Origin: Notospermus geniculatus
Taxonomy: Eukaryota; Nemertea; Pilidiophora; Heteronemertea; Lineidae
DNA: 64,000 nucleotides
Assembly (NCBI GenBank): GCA_002633025.1
Contig: NMRB01000014.1
Span: 588,616 to 652,615 of the forward strand
Direction: 5' to 3'
Positions within the stretch are counted from its first letter, which is position 1; each line of letters starts with the position of its first letter. Position numbers and translations under genes: made by a program. Shown here piece by piece: positions 46,201-57,768 of the stretch. The notes beneath the pieces were generated by a model, which was given only the letters and a program-made list of their open reading frames with translations, was not told where the DNA came from and ran no database searches.

Positions 46201-49200
46201 TACAATAATAATGCATAATAGCAATGATGACATTTAAGCCATCGCCATTACTCAGTTACTCGATTGGTACACTAACTAACCTCACGAATGACGACCACTA
46301 TTAGACAAAACAATAGTACTAAGTATAATACACGTTGATAACTACCCGCAATGGGACCATCACGAACAGAATCCGACTTTATGTGGATGCAACTATTCTG
46401 TCAATAAAGTGTGGTCATTTTAGTGTTGTCGACATGCATCTCATGTTGTTGTGCATGCTACTGGAGTGCTCACTTGGTGTTATTAGCTTAGCACTTGTTG
46501 CTTGGACGATTGGTGCAGCATGTGACTCAGTCATAGCAAATAATGATGGGTCCCGTTGAAGTGTACACGTCAATGTACATGCATGCTGCACTCCCCTGGG
46601 GCTGTGCGTCTTGATATTCCATCCACATGGTTTACAAACTTCAGATTGAGCGCTGTTCCATCGGCAAATGGAATCTATTGCTCTTTGAGGTGGTACATGT
46701 ATGATAAAAATGCGTCTGGTTCAATCATCGGGCAATTGTACGAGACAACGAATTCGATTCTCGGCCACTTCGAAAAAACACCCAATTACAGGCCATCCCT
46801 ATGTGACTCATCTTTACAGACGATTGATATTCCCCAGAATTTGTATTTGGTTCTGCTGTGCAGTTTTATACCACATAGATATCTCAATGGTACATAAACT
46901 TTCCGCAGTACCAAGTTATACTCGATTACGGAGCAGAAATTCCACTCATCGGACACATTATGGCCTGTGACGAGGGAATTCTCTGGTTTTAATCAAAACC
47001 AATCTAAATACAAATGTCCCAATAGAATATGATAATAATCTGTGATAACACGAACAATTCATAATGAATTAACAAAGTTCTGTGTAATCAAATTAATCAT
47101 TCCCTTCCCTTGCAGGCCAAAGATGGAAGCCCCTGATGCCATTTCTGCTAATATCATATTATCATTGTAGTGCACACCAATGAACAGGAAACGCATAAAG
47201 CACCTCGCACTAAGATCTTGTATTCCTGATGGCCAGTTGATGAAGGCTGCTACATTTCATGTCTTCGCTGAATACTTAATTGGACAGGTCATGATGAGTT
47301 CAATCTAAACTCCGTCCAAGGACACCGATAACAACAGGTATGCAAATGCATCAGCAATGGTCACGCTGAAATAATTGGATTCGGTTTCTAAGGTCTCCAA
47401 TGCAGGCATGAATCTTTGGCTGCTGATAGTTGAGCGTTCTCTTTCGTACAGTCATACAACAATCTCTCGACTGATCGGAATACCAATCAATGCATATTCT
47501 TTCCCTCGGTCTTTCACCGCACTATACCCATGTGTTCCGCCGATGCATTATCTTTTTCACCCATCCTCGGGATAAAAGGAAACCATAAATGGCTTCTTAT
47601 GTGGTGTTTCCTACCCTAAAAGCTTTGGTCATGTATTACAGGCTGTCTGATAAAGACCTATCATTTTTCGCTTATGGTTCGTTAATGCGTCTCATAAAAG
47701 CTGCTAAAAGACATGTTCAAAGATGATCCAGAGGGCTGAATGTAGCTCGGTAAAATATTACAGCAGCGATGTCATGGCCATAAGAGGGGCTTGACATTTT
47801 GACTGAATGTGGCTGAACTGTGACGGTACGACTTGGGCTGGGCTCATTCTAAGGGAAGCATTTCTAAAGAGCCATGCATCCGATCCCAAAGAGTCTGATA
47901 AAGACGACGGTCTGATACTTCGCCTGCGGCCATATGAAGCACAGTATTTTTGAGACGTTGACGACGATTTTGTTTAACCGCAACCATGTTGCAAAACACA
48001 GAGGCAGCATGGAGACGGTCGTCTTTCTTCTATCGGGATTTCACATCAATACATTGATTTCCACTGTCTCTTTTGGCGGATCATGTTCTCCACTGTTTAG
48101 CAATCTCGTGTTTGGTTGAATGCATGACCTTCTAGAGTAATCCAACGTAAGAACGCGTAAAATCACCGTTTGGCCATCAAACCTTGCTCATCAAGCTCTC
48201 ATCATGGCCGACTCTCTCTATCGCCTGTTACCCCTCGCGGCGAGCGAGATTGCCATTTCCCCAATCACGACCGTGACAAACAGAAGGACGTGACAATTCG
48301 AGTACCTGGGTAATAATCCGGCAACTCCCCATAGCTAGTGTATTCAAGGGAAGTAATTGCCATGTGCACGAACAGTGGTGGATTTTTCTATTCCACGCAC
48401 GGAACTTATTTTCTGTCGGAAATCTTTCTTTTCAAGACAGATGGGATCATGAAAGTTATTAGTGATAACCGTCGTCTGATTTATCTCCCATGTACAAAAG
48501 AGCATCTGTGGTTCACTCTACTAAAAGCGATGAGAAAAAGCCTAACGCAAAGGGGATGAAACCCACTGGAGGCTATTTGGCCAGTACCGCTCAATATCCA
48601 CTCTGTAAACATACCTCTCTTTGAGGAGAAGCGTCCTTCCTGAAATACTTTCCACTCAAAGGATTCTTTCTTTCAATGCAGAACACTAAAAATATAATAT
48701 CCGCTGAAGTGTATCAAAGAATTAAAGCCTTTGACGTTAAAAGAAGATGGGGCACTGGTGGCCAAAGTATCGACGAACGAAACAACGGGCCCATTAGCGA
48801 AACGTTTCCATTTCAAACTACGACCAGTATCTATTACCAACAGGCTTTTGAACCACCATCATTCTATAGTCTTTTGCTAGTGAGTACCAGTAATGGCGTC
48901 CCTTGACATCGTAGGGGGTCTTCGTCCCTTAATCGAGGATTGTCCTCAGTATTTCAAAGGACTGTTGCCACCATTAAAGATTTTCTTGCTCAAAGCAGAG
49001 ATCCCTCTCTTTAGCATCCCTGTTCAAAGAAAATCCTGCTTTCCGTCCATGTCTGATCACGTTTGCTTCATCCTTAAAATAAGTCTCAAACAGAACCGCC
49101 TCGACATAAAGAGTCCGATGTATTCTATAGATAACGGGGTGGTGAAGGTGACGGGTTGTCAAAGAATGAAACGTAGATGTTTGAATTGTTCATTCGACTC

Positions 49201-49336
49201 CCACCATGGTCTCATACCCTCAAGATGGATTCTATGGTGGCCATGTCGCTTTTAGCAAGTTGCGTGCAATCTGATTGGCGGGCTACCAGTCGCTATTTAC
49301 ATGTACACCTCATTCAAGATGGCTGCCGGTGCGGCC
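43271..49336. other. Long unique stretch, no convincing gene
   Basis: Contains several TACATGTA octamers (near 44103, 44244, 44493, 45339 and 46694) and a weak exon-like frame on the plus strand at about 44739-44877. That frame reaches a very good donor (CCCT then GTAAGTG), but its acceptor is unclear and the minus strand is equally open. The longest other frames (129 codons at 44202-44591 minus; 113 at 46556-46897 plus; 120 at 48893-49255 plus) show no recognisable motifs. A YY1-like AAGATGGCTGCC lies near 49317. Confidence 0.35.
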
Positions 49337-49664
49337 ATTGGGCCGAATTTATAAAACATAGCAAAAGCTTACAAGCCAAAGCCCCAAGGCCAAGCTTTTG
49401 CTTGTACATGTAAAGGAGAAGATCAAGCCAAAGATTTTGCTCACAAACATATTCATAATAAATTGCTTTAATAACGTAATGACATTTTCTGATGAAGCCA
49501 AGCAAGATCTTCTATCTGATGAAGCTAATGCTCGCAAGACAAAGCTTCTGCTAATTCTTGTAGGAAGTTGCTTGTTCTATGAAGCAAAAGCGAAACTTTA
49601 TAAATACCTCTTCAAGAAAAAGCCCAGAAAAAGCAAATGCTAGTTTTTATGAATTCGGCCCAAT
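49337..49664. mobile_element. GGGCCGAATTYATAAAA-tipped foldback element
   Basis: Perfect 13-bp terminal inverted repeats ATTGGGCCGAATT / AATTCGGCCCAAT, extending imperfectly to about 30 bp (ATAAAA, then TAGCA...GCTT). The interior is rich in AAGC/GCTT words that can pair further. A plus-strand frame of 81 codons runs through it but reflects the repeated AAGC words. It is longer (328 bp) than the other GGGCC-tipped hairpins. No clear target duplication. Confidence 0.78.
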
Positions 49665-52600
49665 ATCTATTGTTTCCCACATCACCGGCGATGCTTGTCA
49701 TTCTCTGAGACGCGTGCAAGTGCTCGGCTGGCGTCGTATATGGAGGCCTCCATGTACAAGTATATCTCAATACGAAATGCTCAACATTCTACGTCTTTTC
49801 AGGTTTTGAACGACCATGAATACCACCTCCAAATCCTCAATTAGCGTACGTCTTGATCTCCGCCTCTCTCTTGTAAAGCGAAGTTCAAGAGCAAATCAAT
49901 TACAAATGAGTAGGAGAGATTTGTTGTTGTCGTTCGTTACCTTCATCTGGGAATAAGGTTACACCTACATAATTCATTTTCAAAGATTCTAATTCAATTA
50001 GGGTCAATCAAATTCATCACGAAAGGTCTCTAAGATTACTGTTGAACTGCCCTTGAACTTGGTATTTTTCGTGCGACAGTGTGTGGTAATGTTGGGAAAT
50101 GTTTTCGTCATTTATTACTGCAGTGATGTACAATGCAATCAACTTTGTTGATTATGTTGTCCAACTCGCACGAAAACCATTCTCATTTTGATCAACGATG
50201 ATATGCATAAGGACAAGACATGCCATTTAAAGGTGGCTGTAGGCCCAAGTTCTTATCCTGTCTGAAGGGTAGGGCGTTAGTCACGGGGTAAGCTGGAAAG
50301 TTAGTCCAATCAGTCTTTAGGTTCAAATNTCGGATATGAAAAACAAATTGATAAAATCGGGTATAAATGCACGTATCTTTTTCAATCACGAGATGAAAGA
50401 CAGTATTCATTAAAGTAGCATTCCGTCATTCCTTCAATCATCAAATGTCTTTCTTAAAGTTGTGGTTCAACTCAAGGTGTACATAGATCTACAGCTTGAA
50501 CGTCAGAAATACATCTGGATGACATGGAATCTACATTAAGGTGTGTTTTAGCAATCAATTTTCCTGGCTGACAAACACGCGAGCAAAGACGAAACAAATC
50601 GATGTTAGAGAAACCTACCGCGGCTAGCGGGAGGTCTGTAAAAAGCTTTACAAGCAAATGACAAATCTGGTTTGAATGATTGCTGAGAAAGGAAGGCTAA
50701 CAGCAGGCTACAACGATTCGATAATGCAAATAGCTTTCTTGTTATTTGAGTCGGATTTCCTTTCGAGTTTATAGCTTCCAGCAAGTTGTTTGACGGATTC
50801 AAAAAGTCTTCCAGCGAATGGCAGGAAAAAACTATAGCAATTTTACTCGAAGTTAAACCGCCCCAAACCTTGAACTTGGTTTGTGACTTTCATGCTCAGA
50901 GTGACTGCGAAGACAATTCCTAATCTATGTCTTTGACTGCTTTGTTGTGTAGGAAGGTATTAAAGTGGCAAATTCATGAAGATTTGAGAGTGAATCTCGA
51001 GGTAGAGTAAAACCCTGGATGGTTATGATAGAAGATTCGTGCTGCTTTTAATGAAACCATGACTTTAAAAATAGTTATTCTTTGCACTCCCAATCACTTT
51101 AGATAGATCACACCACGTACCCAACTATTTTTAGACCTTGCCTCGCCTTTTGAAATCCTGTCGTTGTTAGTATTTGATACCCTTTTAAGGAAGTCTCGAA
51201 ACAGAGCCACAAAAAGCCAGTTGCCTCCTAAAGCGACGGACATTGCACACAACCCGCTTGAAAACATCGCTATTACTTCGGTATATAAGAACCCATTTCC
51301 TGAACGCAAGACCTGCTGATTTGATTTCGCTTGCGACGACACCTAAAGTAATGGCGTGGAAAAATCCAAGGCGTTTAGAAATTGCTTTTCTTTCAAAGCA
51401 GCTTCGAAAGTAATTTGAATTATATCAAGATGCCGCCTTAGCATGCATTTGAACTTTTCAGGGAGCTAACATCAGTGAATTCAATTTCCTAACATCGGTG
51501 GGAGCTTCCGGGGGGAGGAAGAATCAGGACATCGAGTCGCCTAACAGGTTTAGAATATTCATATCAGCGCTGATTATATGGATGGATGTGGTTTGGAGAT
51601 AGCAAGTTCATTTCAACTCCTTGTGATTGGGCAGACATTACACGGTTTTTAGGTCACACGAAGGCGTGTTGGTCTGGATCGTCTGAAATACCTCGTTTAT
51701 TTCAATTCATCAAATTATAGGTCTGAATATCAACAGACCAATGTGCAAGACATCACAATTTTCTATGGGAGTTGGCCTAGAATGAGCCATCAATAACGTG
51801 TAATAGAATTAATAATATTCCCTCTGGGGCCTATACGATTAAGCTGTTTTTTACTTTTCTTGCTCAATGAGCGTGGGCTCACAATCACCCATCACCAAAG
51901 CATCAATATGTCAAAATCTGGTTGGCTTAAAATGCCATAGTATGCATGAGGTGACTCTTTATCCTCCCTACCTTGCTAAGACTGGTGTCCTGTCCAATCT
52001 GTATACAGCCAGTGGTAACACCGAGGCTGGACTGATACTATGTCGAAACCTTAGCTGACAAAAAATGGCCGTCATACTTTTCATCACTTGAGAAGTTCAA
52101 TGCGCAGTTATAACGTGACGAACCCTTCATGAGGTAAGATAACATGCTTCAACTCATTCTTTTACGTGTAGCAGCAGTCTCAATGCCTAATTGGTAACTT
52201 AGATCATTCAGAGATATAGATTTGAACAGTCTTGTCGAGCATGCATTGACACAAGATCATGATCAACCTCGCCACCCTGAATTAGTGTTGTGGTAAATGG
52301 TGTACATTCCGCGTCTGTCGACCTATAAACGAGATACAAAACCTAACGCATACCGTACAGTCGTGCTTTAACACTGTCTTTATCTCAATGTTACGGGCGT
52401 TCAATCCCAATACTCCAATATGAAAGCCGTGCCAATAAAGGCTGTGTCTGACATAGTACGGCGCTGACTGGTCAACATTGCTTGTAAACCCTCTCGAGAA
52501 CACACTCTGACTCAACACCGTCTGAACAGAAATCGCCTGGAGTGTCATCAACCCTTGAGGTCGAGCATCCACCATCTTGTCACTCGCCAAGAAAGTGGAA

Positions 52601-53186
52601 TATTCGCTTCTTCCTCCGCCAAATCACGATGAGACTTTCGTAGCCGGAAGTGATGAAGAAGGAGAACTTCAGTCACGAGAGGAATAGCACAGTTTTCCCT
52701 TTGAATCGCCCTGCCTCGATCTATAGATAGCAAAGACTGTTGCACATAAAGCAATAGCTTCGAGCCTCCTGTGAAATTAAAAGTCGACGTTCCGCTTTGG
52801 CGATCTTTAGTATGCATTGCTGTTTTATTTGACAGTGATTTGGTAAGCGTTCCTCTGATGCGGATGTATCTGTCGGCAAAAGGAGCATTAACGGCTGCTT
52901 CAATATTGACTCTGTGTCAGATATGTAGACGATCATAAAATGGAGGCAACTCGCATGATGTGGAGTATTTACCACTTATCAAACTGATAGTGATCTTGGG
53001 CTTGGCTCAGTTGTAAATTCTTACTGATCCCTGAACAAAGACAGAGAGTAGTACGACGAAGCTGCTTCTGGTAGTTGGTGGTATAAAGATATCTGAGAGT
53101 TCAGTTAGGCCATTTGAGGAACAGAAATGAGCCTGACTGATGATGGGGCAAAGTAATATATAAAGCCTTATTCATTAGCGTCGTCA
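49665..53186. other. Unique sequence, no convincing gene
   Basis: Single unknown base at 50329. A minus-strand frame at 51094-51342 includes a membrane-helix-like segment (VIAMFSSGLCAMSVALGG) with no splice support. Minus frames at 52282-52975 overlap and show no motif. No repeats found. Confidence 0.4.
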
Positions 53187-53791
53187 TTCGGGAAGACTAA
53201 TGGGTGCTAGTTTGTCTGGCGGAGTAATTATAAACATATTATGTAATTATTCCAAAAAAGGTTTTCCCAAAGCTTTTGATCAGTTTGCGATTTGGTCGGA
53301 AATTATACGAGAGTTTGGCGCCATCAACGTGGTGAATTATAACTACTGTTGTAATACAGACCTACTATTGGCTAATCGGAAAGTGTTACGCCATTGGAAG
53401 AACAAAGAATGAGTTTGATTGGCCAGGCGAAATAGCCACAATTCGGTGCTTCGTCATTTTTTTTAAGATTGTTATCCAAATTCATGGATGCTAGTTTTTA
53501 ATGTCTGGCAGAGTACATGTAATTATGGACATAATAATATACATGTATAATCATTTCCAAAAAAATGGAACGCCATCAACCATTCGATTATTTTCGAACT
53601 TGGGGGAAATGTACGGAGAGTGGTTTCTTTTATTAGTTTTTGTATGGTTTGATGCCATCATCACTAACGACTACTATTAGTTGGCTATCGTCTTTTGAAA
53701 TTGAATGACGTTGAGAACGAGGTCTTCCATTAAAGGTATGTTTGTGCATGATGATTGCGTTGGATGTGATGCTTCTTTCCATTACATCAAG

Positions 53792-53899
53792 GGGCCTGTT
53801 TCAAAAAGTGACTTTAAGCTAATGGTATCTTTATCCAAATGGAAAATGCATTGAAGTTAATGGTACCATTAGCTTAAAGTCACGTTATGATCAGGCGCC
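53792..53899. mobile_element. GGGCCTRTTTCA hairpin (copy 2)
   Basis: Second member of the family at 43164, with arms of about 45 bp. The right tip is mutated (AGGCGCC instead of AGGCCC). Present at the same place in both copies of duplication C, so it predates the split of the two copies. Confidence 0.88.
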
Positions 53900-54843
53900 T
53901 GTATAATACCGACTGAGTCCTCACTAACTAAAAAATATCACAAATCTTAAATATGCATTTCAAGATATGGAAGATTGTATCAGTGAGTAGAGCAACGGAA
54001 TTATAAAAAGGAACAGCTCTCCTTGGGGAATTTGACGATTCTTTAATACAACTCGACATTATTGAATCATTTTTTCTTCTCCGCTGTGGTTTGCCTGCGG
54101 TCTTTACTGAACGCATACATATATAAAGATGGATGGGTTTCTTTAAAAAAGTACATCGGTTACTGATTACACACCCCACGGTGTTCATTATTTTAGATTC
54201 ATGTCTGACGTCTACCCTACTTGTAGGCATTCATTGCACTACTACATGGATCGTCTCATTAGATCCCAGTGCGTTCCACAAACGTGAAGATGCTGAAATG
54301 TGCTGGGCAAGAGCAACGACAATGGCCTTTTATCATCTAAAATGATACAGCAACAAGGCGAAGAATGATATCTTATAGACAGATTTTCATCATTTTGTGG
54401 ACAAATGAAAATCATACGCCAACGACTGGTTCCACAGCCCAGGTGGACAGGTCAACTGGATGTACAAGAGACTGCCTTGAACGGATTGTCCCCGTGACGT
54501 GCTCAATATCTAGAGACGTGATTACCAAGCACCATTTGAAAAACTGGTTGCCTGCAACCTGACAACATCATGGCTATTTGACCAATATTGGCGTGCTCAG
54601 TCCGTCTTTGATGTCAGCCGATACACACATAGGTCCCTTCCAGGGATAACGTTATCAAGCCAATTGGACAACCGCAAACCATTCGCTGTTTTCAACAGGG
54701 TGCTGGGTTACTGCAGCTTCATCTTTCTAGCGTCACATTCCTTCCCTGGGCAGTGTACAGGCAAAGGTTTCCTCAGTATCACTCGGGTGATTCCGACGTT
54801 GACCACCACTAAAAGTCGCGATTGTCGGCCTGTCCAAATATTA

Positions 54844-54997
54844 GGGGGTTTAAGAAATCAAACGTTAAACGTGAACTTTACGACAACGTTATTTTTCATA
54901 CTACACATTCACTGGTGGATTTTATATTGCATTTTCGGTACAAAAAATAACGTTGTCGTAAAGTTAACGTTTATCGTTTGGTTTCTTAAACTATCTA
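54844..54997. mobile_element. Hairpin MITE, GGGGG-tipped, TTA duplication (copy 2 of 806 family)
   Basis: A 154-bp element of the same family as 806-979: shared AAATCAAACG, ACGACAACGTTATTTTT and TTTATATTGCATTTTCGG words, inserted in the opposite loop orientation. TTA lies on both sides (54841-54843 and 54998-55000), and TATTA is also possible. The other copy of duplication C has the uninterrupted site with a single TATTA at 57480-57484, which proves a precise insertion or, less likely, a precise loss. Confidence 0.95.
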
Positions 54998-55309
54998 TTA
55001 ACGCTGTGGTTTGCTGAATCGTTCCTCTGTACTTCTGCAAGTAGAGTCTAACTGTGCTGAACATTCAAATGATGGAATCTTAAAACAGTCCATGATCCGC
55101 TACCACATCGCTCTCTCTTGTACAATAACTTATGTACATGTACATGTACATGCAGAGGCGTGCAAAGTTGACCAATTACGTGCTGATGTAAGACTGTTGA
55201 TCACCAGGCCTAACGTCTTGCCCGCTGTCATCAATTTCACATTAGGCCTATTTACTCGTATTCATTAGCCTGTAGTCATTGTTTCCACACTCAATGAACG
55301 TGGCAGCCA

Positions 55310-55521
55310 TAGAAGCCAATTGGTCGGAATTAGTCTTTGATCGCAGCCATTGCAGTCGGAGTTTAGTGCGACTACCTCCATCACCGTGGAGAATCGTCAG
55401 CACATATTCGCCGAGTTTCTCAGGTGGCAGCACTGTGCTCCGAGTCGAACATGGCGGCTGTGTCACATATCGATGTCTGTGTTGCCGACTAAAACGCGAA
55501 AGATGGATAGTTTCGGTCGAG
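55310..55521 (+). promoter_or_regulatory. Candidate TATA-less promoter and tiny first exon
   Basis: A CCAAT box in AGCCAATTGG (near 55316) is followed by a YY1-type AACATGGCGGCTGTG (55449-55463). Then a 13-codon upstream frame leads to an ATG in a fair context (CGAAAGATGG) at 55503. From this ATG six codons (MDSFGR) plus one base lead directly to a donor, CGAG then GTGAGCG, at 55522. This layout is typical of housekeeping genes with a minute first coding exon. The next exon would be in or beyond the gap at 55714. The minus strand is also open here, so direction is not secure. In copy 2 the corresponding stretch is replaced after 58914. Confidence 0.25.
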
Positions 55522-55713
55522 GTGAGCGAGTTTAAGTAAATTCGAGGATGATCTAGTGATAATTTGCAATAGAACAAGCCGAAATAGAGGTGCTGAAGGA
55601 GTGTTGTTTCTTTGTTTGAAGTGGAAATGTTCGTAGTGTAGGCCGGTTGTTTGATTGACCGCAGTTTCCACGGAGTGACACTTGAACTTTTCCACTTCAA
55701 ATGTAAAATCGAC
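55522..55713. other. Possible intron start, small inverted pair
   Basis: Contains a 10-bp inverted pair (GAAGTGGAAA near 55618 and TTTCCACTTC near 55690). Otherwise unique up to the gap. Confidence 0.4.
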
Positions 55714-55823
55714 NNNNNNNNNNNNNNNNNNNNNNNNNNNNNNNNNNNNNNNNNNNNNNNNNNNNNNNNNNNNNNNNNNNNNNNNNNNNNNNNNNNNNNN
55801 NNNNNNNNNNNNNNNNNNNNNNN
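55714..55823. other. Assembly gap (110 N)
   Basis: Unknown bases immediately before copy 2 of duplication C begins. Confidence 0.99.
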
Positions 55824-56427
55824 TTCGGGAAGACTAATGGGTGCTAGTTTGTCTGGCGGAGTAATTATAAACATATTATGTAATTATTCCAAAAAAGGTT
55901 TTCCCAACGCTTTTGATCAGTTTGCGATTTGGTCGGAAATTTTACGAGAGTTTGGCGCCATTATCGTGGTGAATACTGTTGAATCGAGTCGACAAATACT
56001 ATTGGCTAATCGGAAAGTGTTACGCCATTGGAAGAACAAAGAATGAGTCTGATTGGCCAGGCGAAATAGCCACAATTCGGTGCTTCGTCATTTTTTTAAA
56101 GATTGTTATCCAAATTCATGGATGCTAGTTTTTAATGTCTGGCAGAATACATGTAATTATGGACATAATAATATACATGTATAATCATTTCCAAAAAAAT
56201 GGAACGCCATCAACCATTCGATTATTTTCGAATTTGGGGGAAATGTACGGAGAGTGGTTTCGTTTCTTTTATTAGTTTTTGTATGGTTTGATGCCATCAT
56301 CACTAACGACTACTATTAGCTGGCTATCGTCTTTTGAAATTGAATGACATTGAGAACGAGGTCTTCCATTAAAGGTATGTTTGTGCATGATTGCGTTGGA
56401 TGTGATGCTTCTTTCCATTTCATCAAG

Positions 56428-56535
56428 GGGCCTGTTTCAAAAAGTGACTTTAAGCTAATGGTAGATTTATCCAAATGGAAAATGCATTGAAGTTAATGGT
56501 ACCATTAGCTTAAAGTCACTTTATGAATCAGACCC
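56428..56535. mobile_element. GGGCCTRTTTCA hairpin (copy 3)
   Basis: Allelic or duplicated counterpart of 53792-53899, differing at a few stem positions and at the right tip (AGACCC). Confidence 0.88.
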
Positions 56536-57568
56536 CTGTATAATACCGGCTGAGTCCTCACTAACTAAAAATATCACAAATCTTAAATATGCATTTCAAG
56601 ATATGGAAGATTGTAGAGTAGAGCAACGGAATTATAAAAAGGAACAGCTCTCCTTAGGGAATTTGACGATTCTTTAATACAACTCGACATTATTGAATCA
56701 TTTTTTCTTCTCCGCTGTGGTTTGCCTGCGGTCTTTACTGATCGCATACATATAAAGATGGATGGGTTTCTTTAAAAAAGTACATTGTACATGGGTTACT
56801 GATTACACACCCCACGGTGTTCATTATTTTAGATTCATGTCTGACGTCTACCCTTGTAGGCATTCCTTGCACTACTACATGGATCGTCTCATTAGATCCC
56901 AGTGCGTTCTACAAACGTGAAGATGCTGAAATGTGCTGGGCACGAGCAGCGACAATGGCGTTTTTAACATCTACAATGGTAACAGCAACAAGGCGAAGAA
57001 TGATATCTTAGAGACAGATTTTCATCATTTTGTGGACAAATGAAAATCATACGCTCACGACTGGTTCCACAGCTCAGCTGGGCAAGTTGTCTTCTTCAAC
57101 TGGATGTACAAGAGATTGCCTTGAACGGATTGTCCCCGTGACGTGCTCAATATCTAGAGACGTGATTACCAAGCACCATTTGAAAAACTGGTTGCCTGCA
57201 ACCTGACAACATCATGGCTATTTGACCAATATTGGCGTGCTCAGTCCGTCTTTGATGTCAACCGATACACACATAGGTCCCTTCCAGGGATAACGTTATC
57301 AAGCCAATTGGACAACCGCAAACCATTCGCTGTTTTCAACAGGGTGCCGGGTTACTGCAGCTTCATCTTAGCGTCACATTCCTTCCCTGGGCAGTGTACA
57401 GGAAAAGGTTTCCTAAGTATCACTTGGGTGATTCCGACGTTGAACAGCACTAACAGTCGCGATTGTCGGCCTGTCCAAATATTAACGCTGTGGTTTGCTG
57501 AATCGTTCCTCTGTACTTCTGCAAGTAACTGTGCTGAACATTCAAATGACTGAATCTTAAAACAGTCC

Positions 57569-57706
57569 GGGCCGTATTCAAAAAGGGTGTTTAAGACATA
57601 CACGCGTGTAACATTGTCAAATGCATGGCAGAAGTGTGTGCATTTAGTGAAGTTACACGCGTCTAAATCTTAATCGCGCGATGATCAGCCTCTTTGAATA
57701 CGGCCC
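57569..57706. mobile_element. GGGCCGTATTCAAAAAG hairpin, TCC duplication
   Basis: A 138-bp hairpin-like element. The tips pair well (GGGCCGTATTCAAA with its complement) and an inner pair TTACACGCGT... is weaker. TCC flanks both sides (57566-57568 and 57707-57709), and the empty counterpart in copy 1 reads CAGTCCATG with a single TCC. This fixes both boundaries and a 3-bp target duplication for a member of the GGGCC-tipped group. Confidence 0.93.
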
Positions 57707-57768
57707 TCCATGTTCCACTGCCACATCGATCTCGCCTGTACAATAACTTATGTACGTAGATGTATGTA

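Larger units (their letters stand above)
53187..55440. repeat. Local duplication C, copy 1
   Basis: Matches 55824-59011, with many substitutions and small indels (visibly more divergent than duplication B). This copy contains the GGGCCT hairpin (53792-53899) and the TTA-duplicating MITE (54844-54997), but lacks the two insertions at 57569 and 57769 of copy 2. Similarity weakens after 55382 and ends near 55440. Frames shared by both copies (for example around 54200-54330) carry different indels, arguing against coding. Confidence 0.92.

Noticed and set aside
55248-55874. A 208-codon minus-strand frame
   Set aside because: It crosses the gap at 55714-55823. The remaining part overlaps the plus-strand promoter candidate and shows no motif.
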